8,598 bases of DNA from Acidobacteriota bacterium (lineage in GTDB: Bacteria > Acidobacteriota > Terriglobia > Terriglobales > Acidobacteriaceae). The DNA lies in contig JAJXXG010001088.1 in the NCBI GenBank assembly GCA_021781255.1, positions 6,997 to 15,594 on the forward strand. Reading direction: 5' to 3'. The notes below the pieces were generated by a model. That model saw only the letters and a list, made by a program, of their open reading frames with translations. It did not search any database and was not told the DNA's origin. The translations under genes were made by a program, and so were the position numbers. Below, in pieces: positions 1 through 7,600 of this stretch. Each line of letters opens with the position of its first letter. Position 1 is the first letter of the stretch.

Positions 1-615
1 GCTTTCGATTTTCCGTCCGGCTCACTGGTGCTCACTGAGGCCGGCAGCAAGCGCCGCGCATCACTGCACTTGTTGCGTGGAGAAGAGGGGCTGCAGTCTA
101 TCGACCCCGGAGGCATCGAGGTCTTTGAGACAGATCTCGACAGCTTTCGCGCAGCGCTGACGGCAGAGAATCGAACGGCGAAGCGCGCTCTCACGGATCC
201 GCGTATCGTTAGCGGCATCGGCAATGCTTATTCGGACGAAATCCTCCATGCGGCCCGGCTCTCGCCCATCGCTCTCACTCACAAGCTCAATCCGGATGAA
301 TGGGAGCGTCTTTTCGCTGCCACGCGCGCAACACTGACTCTTTGGGTGGATCGCCTGCGTGCCCAGGCGGAAAGAAGCTTTCCAGAAAACGTGACAGCCT
401 TTCGCCCGGAGATGGCGGTACACGGTCGCTATGGACTGCCGTGCCCACGCTGCAACGAAAAAGTGCAACGCATACGCTATGCCGACAACGAAACCGATTA
501 CTGCGCCCGTTGCCAGACCGGTGGCAAGGTCCTGGCCGACCGCGGACTCTCGCGCCTTCTTGGCGCAGACTGGCCACGGACACTGGAAGAATTGGAAGCT
601 CTGAAGCGTCGCTGA
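1..615 (+). CDS. Fpg/Nei-family DNA glycosylase, C-terminal part (5' end outside window)
   Basis: Base-excision repair enzyme that removes damaged bases and nicks the abasic site. The frame is open from base 1 to the TGA at 613-615, giving 204 visible residues; the catalytic N-terminus lies to the left of the window. The helix-two-turn-helix region is clear, with the G-I-G-N-A-Y-S-D-E core at about visible residues 72-80. A C-terminal zinc finger follows with Cys148, Cys151, Cys168 and Cys171 (C-X2-C-X16-C-X2-C). Two things differ from textbook Fpg. The strand before the second Cys pair reads N-E-T-D-Y-C, where E. coli Fpg has R-A-T-F-Y-C, so the conserved DNA-contacting Arg is replaced by Asn. 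About 33 residues also follow the zinc finger, where classical Fpg ends almost at once. I recall a bacterial Fpg/Nei subgroup with this finger, so the change is probably a subfamily trait and not decay. Whether the substrate is oxidised purine (Fpg-like) or pyrimidine (Nei-like) cannot be told without the N-terminus. Internal GTG/ATG codons are not the real start. Confidence 0.93.
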   Translation, partial: AFDFPSGSLVLTEAGSKRRASLHLLRGEEGLQSIDPGGIEVFETDLDSFRAALTAENRTAKRALTDPRIVSGIGNAYSDEILHAARLSPIALTHKLNPDEWERLFAATRATLTLWVDRLRAQAERSFPENVTAFRPEMAVHGRYGLPCPRCNEKVQRIRYADNETDYCARCQTGGKVLADRGLSRLLGADWPRTLEELEALKRR

Positions 616-641
616 GGCGCCTGCCGCTGTCGCTGCACGAT

Positions 642-670
642 TTGACACACGGGCCGACATTTGCGAGACT
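642..670 (+). promoter_or_regulatory. Putative sigma70-type promoter for tRNA-Leu
   Basis: A perfect -35 hexamer TTGACA lies at 642-647. Seventeen bases further on, at 665-670, is GAGACT, which matches only three of six -10 positions. Transcription would start near 677, about 40 bases before the tRNA. The -35 match and its position in the 101-base gap after the glycosylase stop support it; the poor -10 keeps confidence low. Confidence 0.4.
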
Positions 671-716
671 CAGAATTGCTGCCGAACCGGCCCACCTGGC
701 TGGTTTTGTGTCCCGT

Positions 717-803
717 GCCGAAGTGGCGGAATTGGCAGACGCGCGTGGTTCAGGTCCACGTACTCGCAAGGGTGTGGGGGTTCGAGTCCCTTCTTCGGCA
801 CCA
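717..803 (+). tRNA. tRNA-Leu (anticodon CAG, reads CUG)
   Basis: This folds as a complete class II tRNA of 87 bases including an encoded CCA. The acceptor stem is GCCGAAG (717-723) with CTTCGGC (793-799), then discriminator A800, as expected for leucine, and CCA at 801-803. The anticodon stem CGTGG/CCACG (744-748 and 756-760) encloses the loop TTCAGGT, which puts anticodon CAG at 751-753. The long variable arm (about 761-775) forms ACTC/GGGT around a GCAA loop, the class II hallmark. The T-loop TTCGAGT is at 781-787, on a five-pair stem with two G-U pairs. It sits alone, about 100 bases after the glycosylase gene and on the same strand. No duplicate of its 3' end, which would indicate an integration site, was seen elsewhere in the window. 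Confidence 0.97.
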
Positions 804-1197
804 GAAGTTTGGCGCATCTACTTGAGATTCAAGTTAGGAAATTTAGAACAAGCCCTTCAAGAAACTCTCCTCTTTCGCAGCATGCGCCTTCATGCATCTC
901 TGCGAACCTTATTCAGGCCAACAATCATAGCTGCCATGGCGGACAGGATGTCGTGCGGGAAAGAAGGCGTTCTTGAGTGTATTCTGTAGCGCTCTGCGTT
1001 AACGCCACACGCGCACCAGGAGCACGAGCCAGGATGCTGCCGGTCGCACGATTCTTTCCTTTTCCAGCGCATCCTGTTTCATCTGGACTTCAGCTTCTTG
1101 AGTGGTTTGGCCCCTGAGCCACTCTTATCTGCCGCTCCGTGGACTTGAATCTTCGCGCCATTGCATAAAACGTCGGAGCAGGCGCGGTCGAGCTTGC
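804..1197. other. Gene-free tract between tRNA-Leu and the convergent minus-strand genes
   Basis: This 394-base tract holds no reading frame with a convincing start, ribosome site or recognisable product; the frames that cross it are short or are extensions over the tRNA. It separates + strand genes from - strand genes, so it should hold the terminators of both. Only weak hairpins are visible: a 5-bp stem at 821-833 and a longer one at 1101-1123. Neither has a clear T-run. I see no insertion-sequence ends or tandem repeats. Confidence 0.6.
1101..1123. terminator. Hairpin in the convergent intergenic region, possible terminator
   Basis: AGTGGTTT (1101-1108) can pair with GAGCCACT (1116-1123) as eight pairs, two of them G-U, around a 7-base loop. 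On the + strand it is followed by a pyrimidine-rich stretch, but neither strand has a proper run of T. It lies 75 bases past the stop of the small secreted protein gene and about 300 bases past the tRNA, so it could serve either strand. Support is weak. Confidence 0.22.
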
Positions 1198-1704
1198 CTA
1201 CTTATCGAACACCAATCGCTGCTCGGTATCGCCGAATGAATTGTGGGCTTCAACCAGTTCGATCAAGTGGTCGCCATCCTCGGAAAGGAAGTAGCGCCTG
1301 ACAGTGGTAGAGGGGCGGCCTGCGCCCGTGCTGCGTTCCATAACCAGCAAAGTGCCGCCCTGCCACTCAGCGGTGATCTTCAAGCGGGCCGTTGGCATTC
1401 CGGGGAAGGGAGCCGGGGCTGAGGCTTCGCGATCCTGTCCATCCGCGATCAGGTCAGACGAAACGCGCGAGTCGGGCAATGGGATGTTTACCACGCTGAC
1501 GTGTCTACGGATATCGGTCTGGTGAATGGTGAGGCCCTGCTGAAGCAGTATCTTTGTAAATTCGTAGTTTGGCGCCGGGTGATCTCCTGCCATAAAGCTG
1601 GATGCCAGATTCAATTTCCAGGTTCCGCTCAGGTTGACCTGTTCTGCGGCAACCGGAAGCGCTGTCGCGGCGATGATCGCAATTGCTGTCAGATATTTCC
1701 GCAT
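1198..1704 (-). CDS. Small secreted protein of unknown function ('SGTWKLN' type)
   Basis: The product is 168 residues. I chose the ATG at 1704 because a typical Sec signal peptide starts there (MRK, then a hydrophobic core, with likely cleavage after V-A-A at residue 20) and because a purine-rich AGGGAGAGAG sits at 1711-1720. Longer versions of the frame run back into the neighbouring hydrolase gene and lack a signal peptide. The mature protein opens with L-S-G-T-W-K-L-N, a beginning I associate with many secreted acidobacterial proteins of lipocalin-like or unknown fold. The rest is rich in predicted beta strands, for example around residues 110-165 (L-K-I-T-A-E-W, T-L-L-V-M-E-R, T-T-V-R-R-Y-F-L, D-H-L-I-E-L-V), and no catalytic motif is visible. 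It begins 49 bases after the GH39-like gene on the same strand and is probably co-transcribed with it. Function is unknown; a role in binding a ligand or helping the hydrolase would be a guess. Confidence 0.75.
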   Translation of the reverse strand: MRKYLTAIAIIAATALPVAAEQVNLSGTWKLNLASSFMAGDHPAPNYEFTKILLQQGLTIHQTDIRRHVSVVNIPLPDSRVSSDLIADGQDREASAPAPFPGMPTARLKITAEWQGGTLLVMERSTGAGRPSTTVRRYFLSEDGDHLIELVEAHNSFGDTEQRLVFDK

Positions 1705-1753
1705 GGACTGCTCTCTCCCTTTGTGCGATGCAGATGTTCCAATAGCTCGAGCG

Positions 1754-3298
1754 TTACTTCTCCAACTCAAGCAGGGCGATGCCATTTGGAGGCAGCTCGA
1801 TTGTGAACTCCACGGGTTCGCCCGGCGCGAGCGCATGCGCAGTTGGTTTGCCGAGCTCCGCAGCCGCCCGCAGCTGTTTAATCTGGTCCTGGCTGGGGTA
1901 TTTGGGACTGCCCATGGCTTTCCAGGCGGGCAGCGCCGAACCAGTCTGCGAGTTCACCTGACTCACCAGAATCTGCTTTCGCCCGCGCATACCGCTCAAC
2001 TTAAGATGCAGCAGCCGTGAAGCTCCAACAGCCCGGTTTGTGCCGCCGCCTGCGGCCATTGGGTTGCCATTTGCAACGGCAGCAGATTCCGCCGCTGGGA
2101 TCAGATTCCAAACCAGAACCGCGAAGGAACCGTCGGCGCGCTCGGTTGCAAGAACAGGACCATCGCTGGCCTGCAACTGTTTTTCGCCGAGCCTGTGCAG
2201 GAATGCAAGAGCGTGCAGAGAAGGTCTGGCGATACCCCACTGGTCCAGCATTCCGAAGGTCTCATTGAAGATGCCGCTCGGAACTCCGCCCTCTTCAAAG
2301 ACGTTGCTGAACGTCCAATAGGACATCGTTTCCGCGAGGCCAGTGCAATTCTTTATGGTGTCTGCGATAAACGCCGGATTCTGCGAACTCCACTCGGTGA
2401 TCAAGAGGGGCAGATGCGGCATGGCCGATGACTCTACCTGATGCTTGACCTGCTCCACGCCACGCGGGATGACCTGTTCAAAGGTGTAAGCGTTATCGCG
2501 ACCGAAGATATACTTCTGCGGATCGTTGGGATATACATGGGTGCTGACGAAATCGAGCGGGACCCTTTTGGCGACGCAATAGCGAATCAGATCTGGAATC
2601 CAGGCCAGTTGAGCTGTCGATGGTCCGCCAACGGTGATACGCTTGTCGACGGCTTTTACGGCGAGCGCCGATTGCCGGTAGAGCTCGAAATACTGTTCCT
2701 GTGTTCCAGCCCAGAAAGCGATGTTTGGCTCGTTCCAGACCTCAAAGTTCCAACCGCTGACTTCGCCGATGCCGTAGCGTTTGACGCAATGATCGGTGAA
2801 TGCGTAGATCATGTCGTACCAGTCCTGCCAGCGCCGTGGAGGAGACGTGTTGCCTTTATAGGCAAAGATGCGATTGTTGCTGCTGGCGAAGGCTTCTGGC
2901 ATGAAGCTCAGTTCGACGAACGGGCGCACGCCATGGTCGAGCATGAAATCGTATACCTGATCGACATAGAGGAAGTTGAATGCGCCAGCTCCGGCCGCCG
3001 CGATACCCATCTCGTCATCAAAAAGACCGTGGCACCTTACCGATTTCATGCCCATGTCACGGCGTGCGCGCACAAGGTCCTCGCGCCACTGCTGCCGAAG
3101 TCCCACAACGGTGCGATCGGAGCCCGCGCAGTTCTCCCAGTAGTGAGGCAAAGTGCCCACGCTCTTGCGGAGGTCAATACTGACCGCTGTCGCGCCGGAT
3201 TCCATGCTGCCCTGGCCAGGGTCCTCTGCGAAAATACGCGATGAAAGCGCGGCGGCAACACCGGCGCCAGTTGTCAATAAGAATTCTCTGCGGTCCAT
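1754..3298 (-). CDS. GH39-like glycoside hydrolase (beta-xylosidase family), Tat-exported
   Basis: A 514-residue retaining glycosidase of the clan GH-A type, most like family GH39 (beta-xylosidases and relatives). The N-terminus M-D-R-R-E-F-L-L followed by an Ala-rich hydrophobic stretch to about residue 24 is a twin-arginine signal, so the folded enzyme should be exported to the periplasm or beyond. The early segment H-Y-W-E-N-C-A-G-S (about 52-60) resembles the start of the GH39 barrel. Glu190 in F-E-V-W-N-E-P-N fits the acid/base and Glu302 in L-L-I-T-E-W-S-S fits the nucleophile; their spacing of 112 is close to the roughly 117 of characterised GH39 xylosidases. The histidine in S-T-H-V-Y-P (about 254) fits the active-site loop. 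Residues from about 380 form a beta-rich C-terminal part that includes a Gly/Ala-rich insert near 405-425. The ATG at 3298 is set by the signal peptide; the ribosome site (GGAAG just upstream) is modest. The substrate cannot be read from sequence: xylo-oligosaccharides are the family default, but GH39 also holds other activities. Confidence 0.88.
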   Translation of the reverse strand: MDRREFLLTTGAGVAAALSSRIFAEDPGQGSMESGATAVSIDLRKSVGTLPHYWENCAGSDRTVVGLRQQWREDLVRARRDMGMKSVRCHGLFDDEMGIAAAGAGAFNFLYVDQVYDFMLDHGVRPFVELSFMPEAFASSNNRIFAYKGNTSPPRRWQDWYDMIYAFTDHCVKRYGIGEVSGWNFEVWNEPNIAFWAGTQEQYFELYRQSALAVKAVDKRITVGGPSTAQLAWIPDLIRYCVAKRVPLDFVSTHVYPNDPQKYIFGRDNAYTFEQVIPRGVEQVKHQVESSAMPHLPLLITEWSSQNPAFIADTIKNCTGLAETMSYWTFSNVFEEGGVPSGIFNETFGMLDQWGIARPSLHALAFLHRLGEKQLQASDGPVLATERADGSFAVLVWNLIPAAESAAVANGNPMAAGGGTNRAVGASRLLHLKLSGMRGRKQILVSQVNSQTGSALPAWKAMGSPKYPSQDQIKQLRAAAELGKPTAHALAPGEPVEFTIELPPNGIALLELEK

Positions 3299-3489
3299 GT
3301 CTTCCAGCCTTTTGAGTCGCCGGCCGTCAGTAGTTCAACCCGTATCCGTAAAGGCAAAACTGATCGAGGCAATCGCGCGGAATGCGGCTCTGTGGAAACT
3401 TCACTGCTTCAACGAAGCATAGCAGCTCAAATGGCAGAGGGCCCCCGGTTTGCAGGACTGCAATGCGACGCCGGGAACGGAGGAATCGC
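3299..3489 (-). promoter_or_regulatory. Intergenic region upstream of the GH39-like gene, with inverted repeats
   Basis: These 191 bases separate the DLH-family gene from the GH39-like gene and should contain the latter's promoter. I see no convincing -35/-10 pair. Two inverted repeats stand out. TGCTTC-AAC-GAAGCA at 3405-3419 is a perfect 6-bp repeat about 107 bases before the GH39 start and could be an operator half-site pair. TTGCAG-GA-CTGCAA at 3450-3463 is flanked by CCCGG (3444-3448) and CCGGG (3471-3475), which would make a larger imperfect hairpin just after the DLH-family stop. Without a T-run it is only a weak terminator candidate. Confidence 0.3.
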
Positions 3490-4419
3490 CTACATTGCTG
3501 CCATCTTCGCGGACGTCTTGCCTGGGTCGTGGCAGGATGCGACGGAAGCCGCCGACTCCCTGACCAGCGTGTTGTTGTGAGTTGCATTTTTCGCCTTCGA
3601 ACCACTTTTCAATCCCTTGAGGAGTTTGACGAGTCGTGCGAAGCCCTGTTCGCGAGCAGTCTTGTTGCCCGGGACGGTGTTGCTGGGGTCTTCCCCGGCG
3701 CGCATGAAGCCATGACCCGCGCCGGCGTAGGTGACGGGCTCGTAGGTCTTGCCGGCAGCCTTCATTGCTGCAATCGTGCCCGGAACGGTGGCGCCGATGC
3801 GGGCATCATTCTCCGCATAGAAGCCGTAGACGGGCGCGTTGATTGCGGACACATCCGCAGGCCCCGGCCCGTAGAAGACGAACGAGGCGGAGAGGTCCTT
3901 GCGGTGGGTAGCGAACGCGAATGACTTGCCCCCGCCCCAGCAGAAGCCCACAGTGACAATCTTGCCGTTGGCGGCCGGCAGATGCTTTCCATAGTCGGCG
4001 GCCGCATCCAGATCGGCGGTGACGGCGTCAGGGTCAAGACCGGAGACGGCTTTGACAACGGCGTCCTGGCCGGAGAACTCGCTGGTGCCCCCGCCGTTGG
4101 GGCCGTGGCCGGAGAGCAGGTCGGGCGCGACAACGATGAATCCCTGCCCTGCCAGTTCGTCGGCCATTTCCTTGGCCCAGTCGCTGAGGCCGAAGATCTC
4201 GTGAATGAGAATGACGACCGTGGCCTTGTTCTTGACCTCGGGGTAGACGACAAATGCCTGCACGGTGCGGCCATCGTGCTTGAGGTTGACGTACTCGTGG
4301 TGGCGAGGCGATGCATCCAGCCGGGACTTGGCCCAGTCCTGGGCGGGGCTGGAAACGGCAGCGAGTGGAAGCAGCATAGCCGCTGCGAGACTGAGAATCC
4401 GGGGAATCGATTTCATCAT
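3490..4419 (-). CDS. Secreted dienelactone-hydrolase-family protein
   Basis: A 309-residue alpha/beta hydrolase of the dienelactone hydrolase family, with a Cys-Asp-His triad. Numbered from the ATG at 4419, the nucleophile is Cys160 in V-G-F-C-W-G-G-G, the acid is Asp205 in A-E-N-D-A, and the base is His236 in G-A-G-H-G-F. Glu74 in I-H-E-I-F-G matches the glutamate that activates the cysteine. The spacings (86, 45 and 31) follow Pseudomonas DLH (Glu36, Cys123, Asp171, His202) closely. A Sec signal peptide (M-M-K-S-I-P-R, then a hydrophobic core to about residue 25) makes it exported. Starts at 4419 and 4416 are adjacent ATGs and neither has a Shine-Dalgarno; the frame can also begin at TTG 4446, which adds nine residues but is less likely. 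After the expected end near L-V-K-L-L-K-G-L (about 263-270) there is a tail of roughly 40 residues rich in Lys, Asn, Ser and Ala with no family match I know. The substrate is unknown; 'carboxymethylenebutenolidase' would over-name it. Confidence 0.88.
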   Translation of the reverse strand: MMKSIPRILSLAAAMLLPLAAVSSPAQDWAKSRLDASPRHHEYVNLKHDGRTVQAFVVYPEVKNKATVVILIHEIFGLSDWAKEMADELAGQGFIVVAPDLLSGHGPNGGGTSEFSGQDAVVKAVSGLDPDAVTADLDAAADYGKHLPAANGKIVTVGFCWGGGKSFAFATHRKDLSASFVFYGPGPADVSAINAPVYGFYAENDARIGATVPGTIAAMKAAGKTYEPVTYAGAGHGFMRAGEDPSNTVPGNKTAREQGFARLVKLLKGLKSGSKAKNATHNNTLVRESAASVASCHDPGKTSAKMAAM

Positions 4420-4426
4420 GCACAGG

Positions 4427-4460
4427 AGTCTAGCCACAATACACAACTGGTTGCAAGAGG
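4427..4460 (-). promoter_or_regulatory. Possible promoter for the DLH-family gene
   Basis: Read on the minus strand, TTGCAA (4/6 to the -35 consensus) is followed after 18 bases by TAGACT (4/6 to the -10 consensus, at 4427-4432). The -10 ends only about 8 bases before the ATG at 4419, so the transcript would start at or almost at the start codon, which agrees with the lack of a ribosome site. Both hexamers are mediocre, so this is a weak call. Confidence 0.25.
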
Positions 4461-4536
4461 CAGACCTTCAGAAGGCAGCCAATCTGTCTTGCTACACCGG
4501 CGCGTTGACCTTTGGCCAATAGCGGAAGTCACAGAA

Positions 4537-4557
4537 TGTGGCTTTGCCGAAGCCGCA
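4537..4557 (-). terminator. Putative terminator hairpin after the cusBA operon
   Basis: TGTGGCTT (4537-4544) and AAGCCGCA (4550-4557) form an eight-pair stem with a 5-base loop; on the minus strand one pair is an A-C mismatch, while on the plus strand it is a G-U pair. On the minus strand it lies about 90 bases past the CusA stop and is followed by TTCTGT, a poor T-run. It is the best hairpin in the 4420-4646 gap and is a reasonable but unproven end for the efflux operon. The rest of that gap holds no gene. Confidence 0.33.
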
Positions 4558-4646
4558 AACGTAGACGGCGGGCTAAAGGGATGGCTCGATGCATGCGCAA
4601 CGCTTCGCCCCGCTTGTTGCTTGGCGTGGGATCGGATATCGGCAGC

Positions 4647-7600
4647 TCACTCTGCCATGTGCTGTTCCTGCTTTGCTGCAAGCAGGCCCCGGCGCAAGGC
4701 CCGGCGCTTGATGAGCAGAAAGAAGACCGGCACAAGGATCAGCACGTGAATGGTGGACGTAATCATTCCGCCGACAATCGGGGCCGCGATGGGCTTCATG
4801 ACGTCGGAGCCGATGCCGGTCTCCCACAGGATGGGCGCGAGACTGAGAATGACCGCCGTCACCGTCATCAGCTTTGGACGCAGTCGCTGTACCGCTCCGT
4901 CGATAACGGCCTCCTCCAGCACTTGCTCCGTCATCGGCTCCCCGTGAGCCGCGTGACGCTGGAATGCCTCATGCAGGTACACCACCATCACAACGCCTGT
5001 CTCAACGGCGATGCCAAACAGCGCAATGTAGCCCACCCACACGGCAACGCTGAAGTTATAGCCCATCATCCACTGCAGCAGCAGCCCGCCGGACATGGCA
5101 TACAGTGTGGGAAAGATCAGCACCGCCGCCTCCGTTGCCGATTTAAAGACGAGATAGAGCAGCATAAAGATGACGAAGAAGACAATGGGGAGGATGATTT
5201 TGAGACGCTCTTTGGCGCGCATTTCGAACTCATATTCGCCGGCCCAGCGCCAGGTGTAGCCTGCGGAGAGCGCCAGGGATTGCTGCATCAGTTTGTTAGC
5301 GCGGTCAACAAAGCCGCCGTAGTCGTGCGTCTTCAAATCGAGATACACATAGCCGGTCAACGCGCCATCCTCATCGCGAATCATCGCGGGACCGCGCGAG
5401 AAATAGACCCGTGCCACTGCGCTGACCGGAATCTGCTCGCCAGACGGAGTCGCGATGAGCGCCCGCGACAGGTCCTCAGGATGATCGCGGAAGTCGCGCT
5501 GATAGCGCACGGCGATGGGGAAGCGCTCGCGGCCTTCCACATTCTGCGCAATGTTCGCTCCGCCGATTTCCGAACTGATGACGCGCTGCACGTCTGCCAC
5601 TGTCAGGCCGTAGCGCGCAGCCTCGGGGCGGTTTACCTCCACATTCAGATAGAAGCCCTGCGAGACGCGCTCTGCAAAAGCAGAGCTGGTCTGCGGCATG
5701 CTGGAGAGTATCTGTTGCATGCGCGCTCCAATGTCTTCAATGTGCGCCAGATCCGGCCCCTGAATCTTGATTCCGATTGAAGTCTTGATGCCGGTCAGTT
5801 CCATGTCCAGGCGATTGCGCACAGGCATCGTCCATGTATTGGTGAGCCCCGGGAACTGCAGCTTCTCATCCATTTGCTGAATCAGCTTCTCGTAGGTCAT
5901 GCCGACGCGCCACTGCTCGCGCGGCTTCAGCATGATGGTGGTGTCATACATGTCCAGCGGGGCGTTGTCCGTGGCGCTGTCTGAGCGGCCTACGGTTCCA
6001 AACACGGTGGACACTTCAGGAAACGAGCGTATGATGCGATCCTGCTCCTGCATCAGCGAGACCGCCTGCGTGATGGAAATCCCTGGCAGCGCGCTGGGCA
6101 TATAAAGCGCAGAACCCTCATACAGCGCGGGCATGAACTGGCTGCCCAGGCGGAAATAGAGGGGAATAGTCACGCCAAGAAAGATGAGATTCAGGACAAT
6201 CACGAGCTTCCAGTGCCGCAGGCTCCAGCGCAGAACAGGAAGATACATGGCCTGCGTGATGCGCGCCGCGGGATTCTTTGCCTCGGGGCGAAGCTTTCCG
6301 CGCAGGAACAGCGGCATGAGCGCCGGGACCAGCGTGATGGAAAGCAGCGAGGAGAACATTAGCGCCAGCGACTTGGTCCAGGCCAGCGGGCGGAACATGC
6401 GGCCCTCCTGCGCTTCAAGCAGAAACACGGGCAGGAAAGAAACCACGATGATGATGAGCGAGTAAAAAAGCGCGGGGCCAACCTGCTGCGCCGCGCCCAC
6501 CAGAATGCGTCGCCGCTCCGTCTCGTCCGGCACGTCATCGCGCTCCGCGAGATGGCGATGTCCGTTTTCCACCATCACGATGGCAGCGTCAATGAGCACG
6601 CCGACGGCCAGCGCCAGGCCGCCCAGCGACATGATGTTGGAACTGACGTGCAGGTAATACATGGGGATGAATGCAGCGACCACGGCGATGGGCAGCGTGA
6701 GAATGGGGACAAGCGCCGAGCGGAAATGGAACAGAAACACGATACTCACGAAACTCACAATGATTGCCTCTGCAATCAAATCGCGCTTGAGCGTGTGAAT
6801 CGATTCATTGATCAGCCATGAGCGGTCGTAGCCTGTCACAATCTCAACGCCGGAGGGCAGCGACGGGGCAATCTCGCGGAACTTTGCCTTGACCCCGTTA
6901 ATCACGTTGAGCGCATTCATGCCGTAGCGCATGACGACGATTCCGCCTACGGTTTCGCCTTCGCCCTGCCAGTCAGCGGCGCCGCGCCGCACGTCGGGGC
7001 CAAACGTAACCGTGCCCAGATCGCGCACCAGCACGGGCGTGCCGTTCTTTGTCGCCACGGGAACATTCTCGAGATCGGCGAGAGAACGGAGATAGCCGAG
7101 GCCGCGAACCATGTATTCCGCGCCGCTCATCTCGAGCACATCGCCGCCCACTTCATTCGTGCTCTGGCGGACGCGTTCAATCACAGTGCCGGCGGAGATG
7201 CCGTACGAGAAGAGCTTGTTGGGATCAAGATTCACCTGATACTGACGCACGAAGCCGCCGATGCTCGCCACCTCTGCGACGCCGGGCACGGTTTCAAGCT
7301 GATAGCGAAGGAACCAGTCCTGGAGCGCGCGCAGGTCGGCCAGGCTCCTGTTGTGGTTGCGGTCAACGATGGCGTACTCATACACCCAGCCGGCTCCGGT
7401 TGCATCCGGGCCGATTGCAGGATGCACATCCGGCGGAAGCTTGCCCGCGATCTGCTGCAGGTATTCGATGACGCGCGACCGTGCCCAGTAGAGATCGGTG
7501 CCATCCTGGAAGACGACGAAGACATACGAGTCGCCAAACATGGTCTGCGCGCGCACGCTCTTGACCTGCGGCGCTGCCAGCAGCGCGGAGACAATCGGGT

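Noticed and set aside
61..817. Minus-strand open frames opposite the glycosylase and tRNA
   Set aside because: They are antisense to the glycosylase zinc finger and/or the tRNA and show no family features.
300..989. Plus-strand open frame of 229 codons crossing the glycosylase end and the tRNA
   Set aside because: It is out of frame with the glycosylase and runs straight through the tRNA-Leu gene, so it cannot be a real protein gene.
1705..1836. Upstream extension of the small secreted protein to a start at 1836
   Set aside because: It would overlap the end of the GH39-like gene and bury the signal peptide inside the protein; the ATG at 1704 has both a signal peptide and a purine-rich ribosome site.
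2441..3244. Plus-strand open frame of 267 codons opposite the GH39-like gene
   Set aside because: It is fully antisense to a gene with clear catalytic motifs, and its own translation matches nothing I know.
4465..4475. CCTTC-A-GAAGG palindrome upstream of the DLH-family gene
   Set aside because: It is only 11 bases with a one-base centre and no second copy nearby; this is too short to call an operator.
4641..4656. 5-bp hairpin over the cusA stop codon
   Set aside because: The stem is short, overlaps the stop codon and is not followed by T residues; the hairpin at 4537-4557 is a better terminator candidate.
4512..5780. Plus-strand open frame of 422 codons opposite the RND pump gene
   Set aside because: It lies antisense to the well-supported CusA frame; the product is His/Arg-rich and low in hydrophobic order, with no recognisable domain. 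Such frames are common opposite GC-rich genes.
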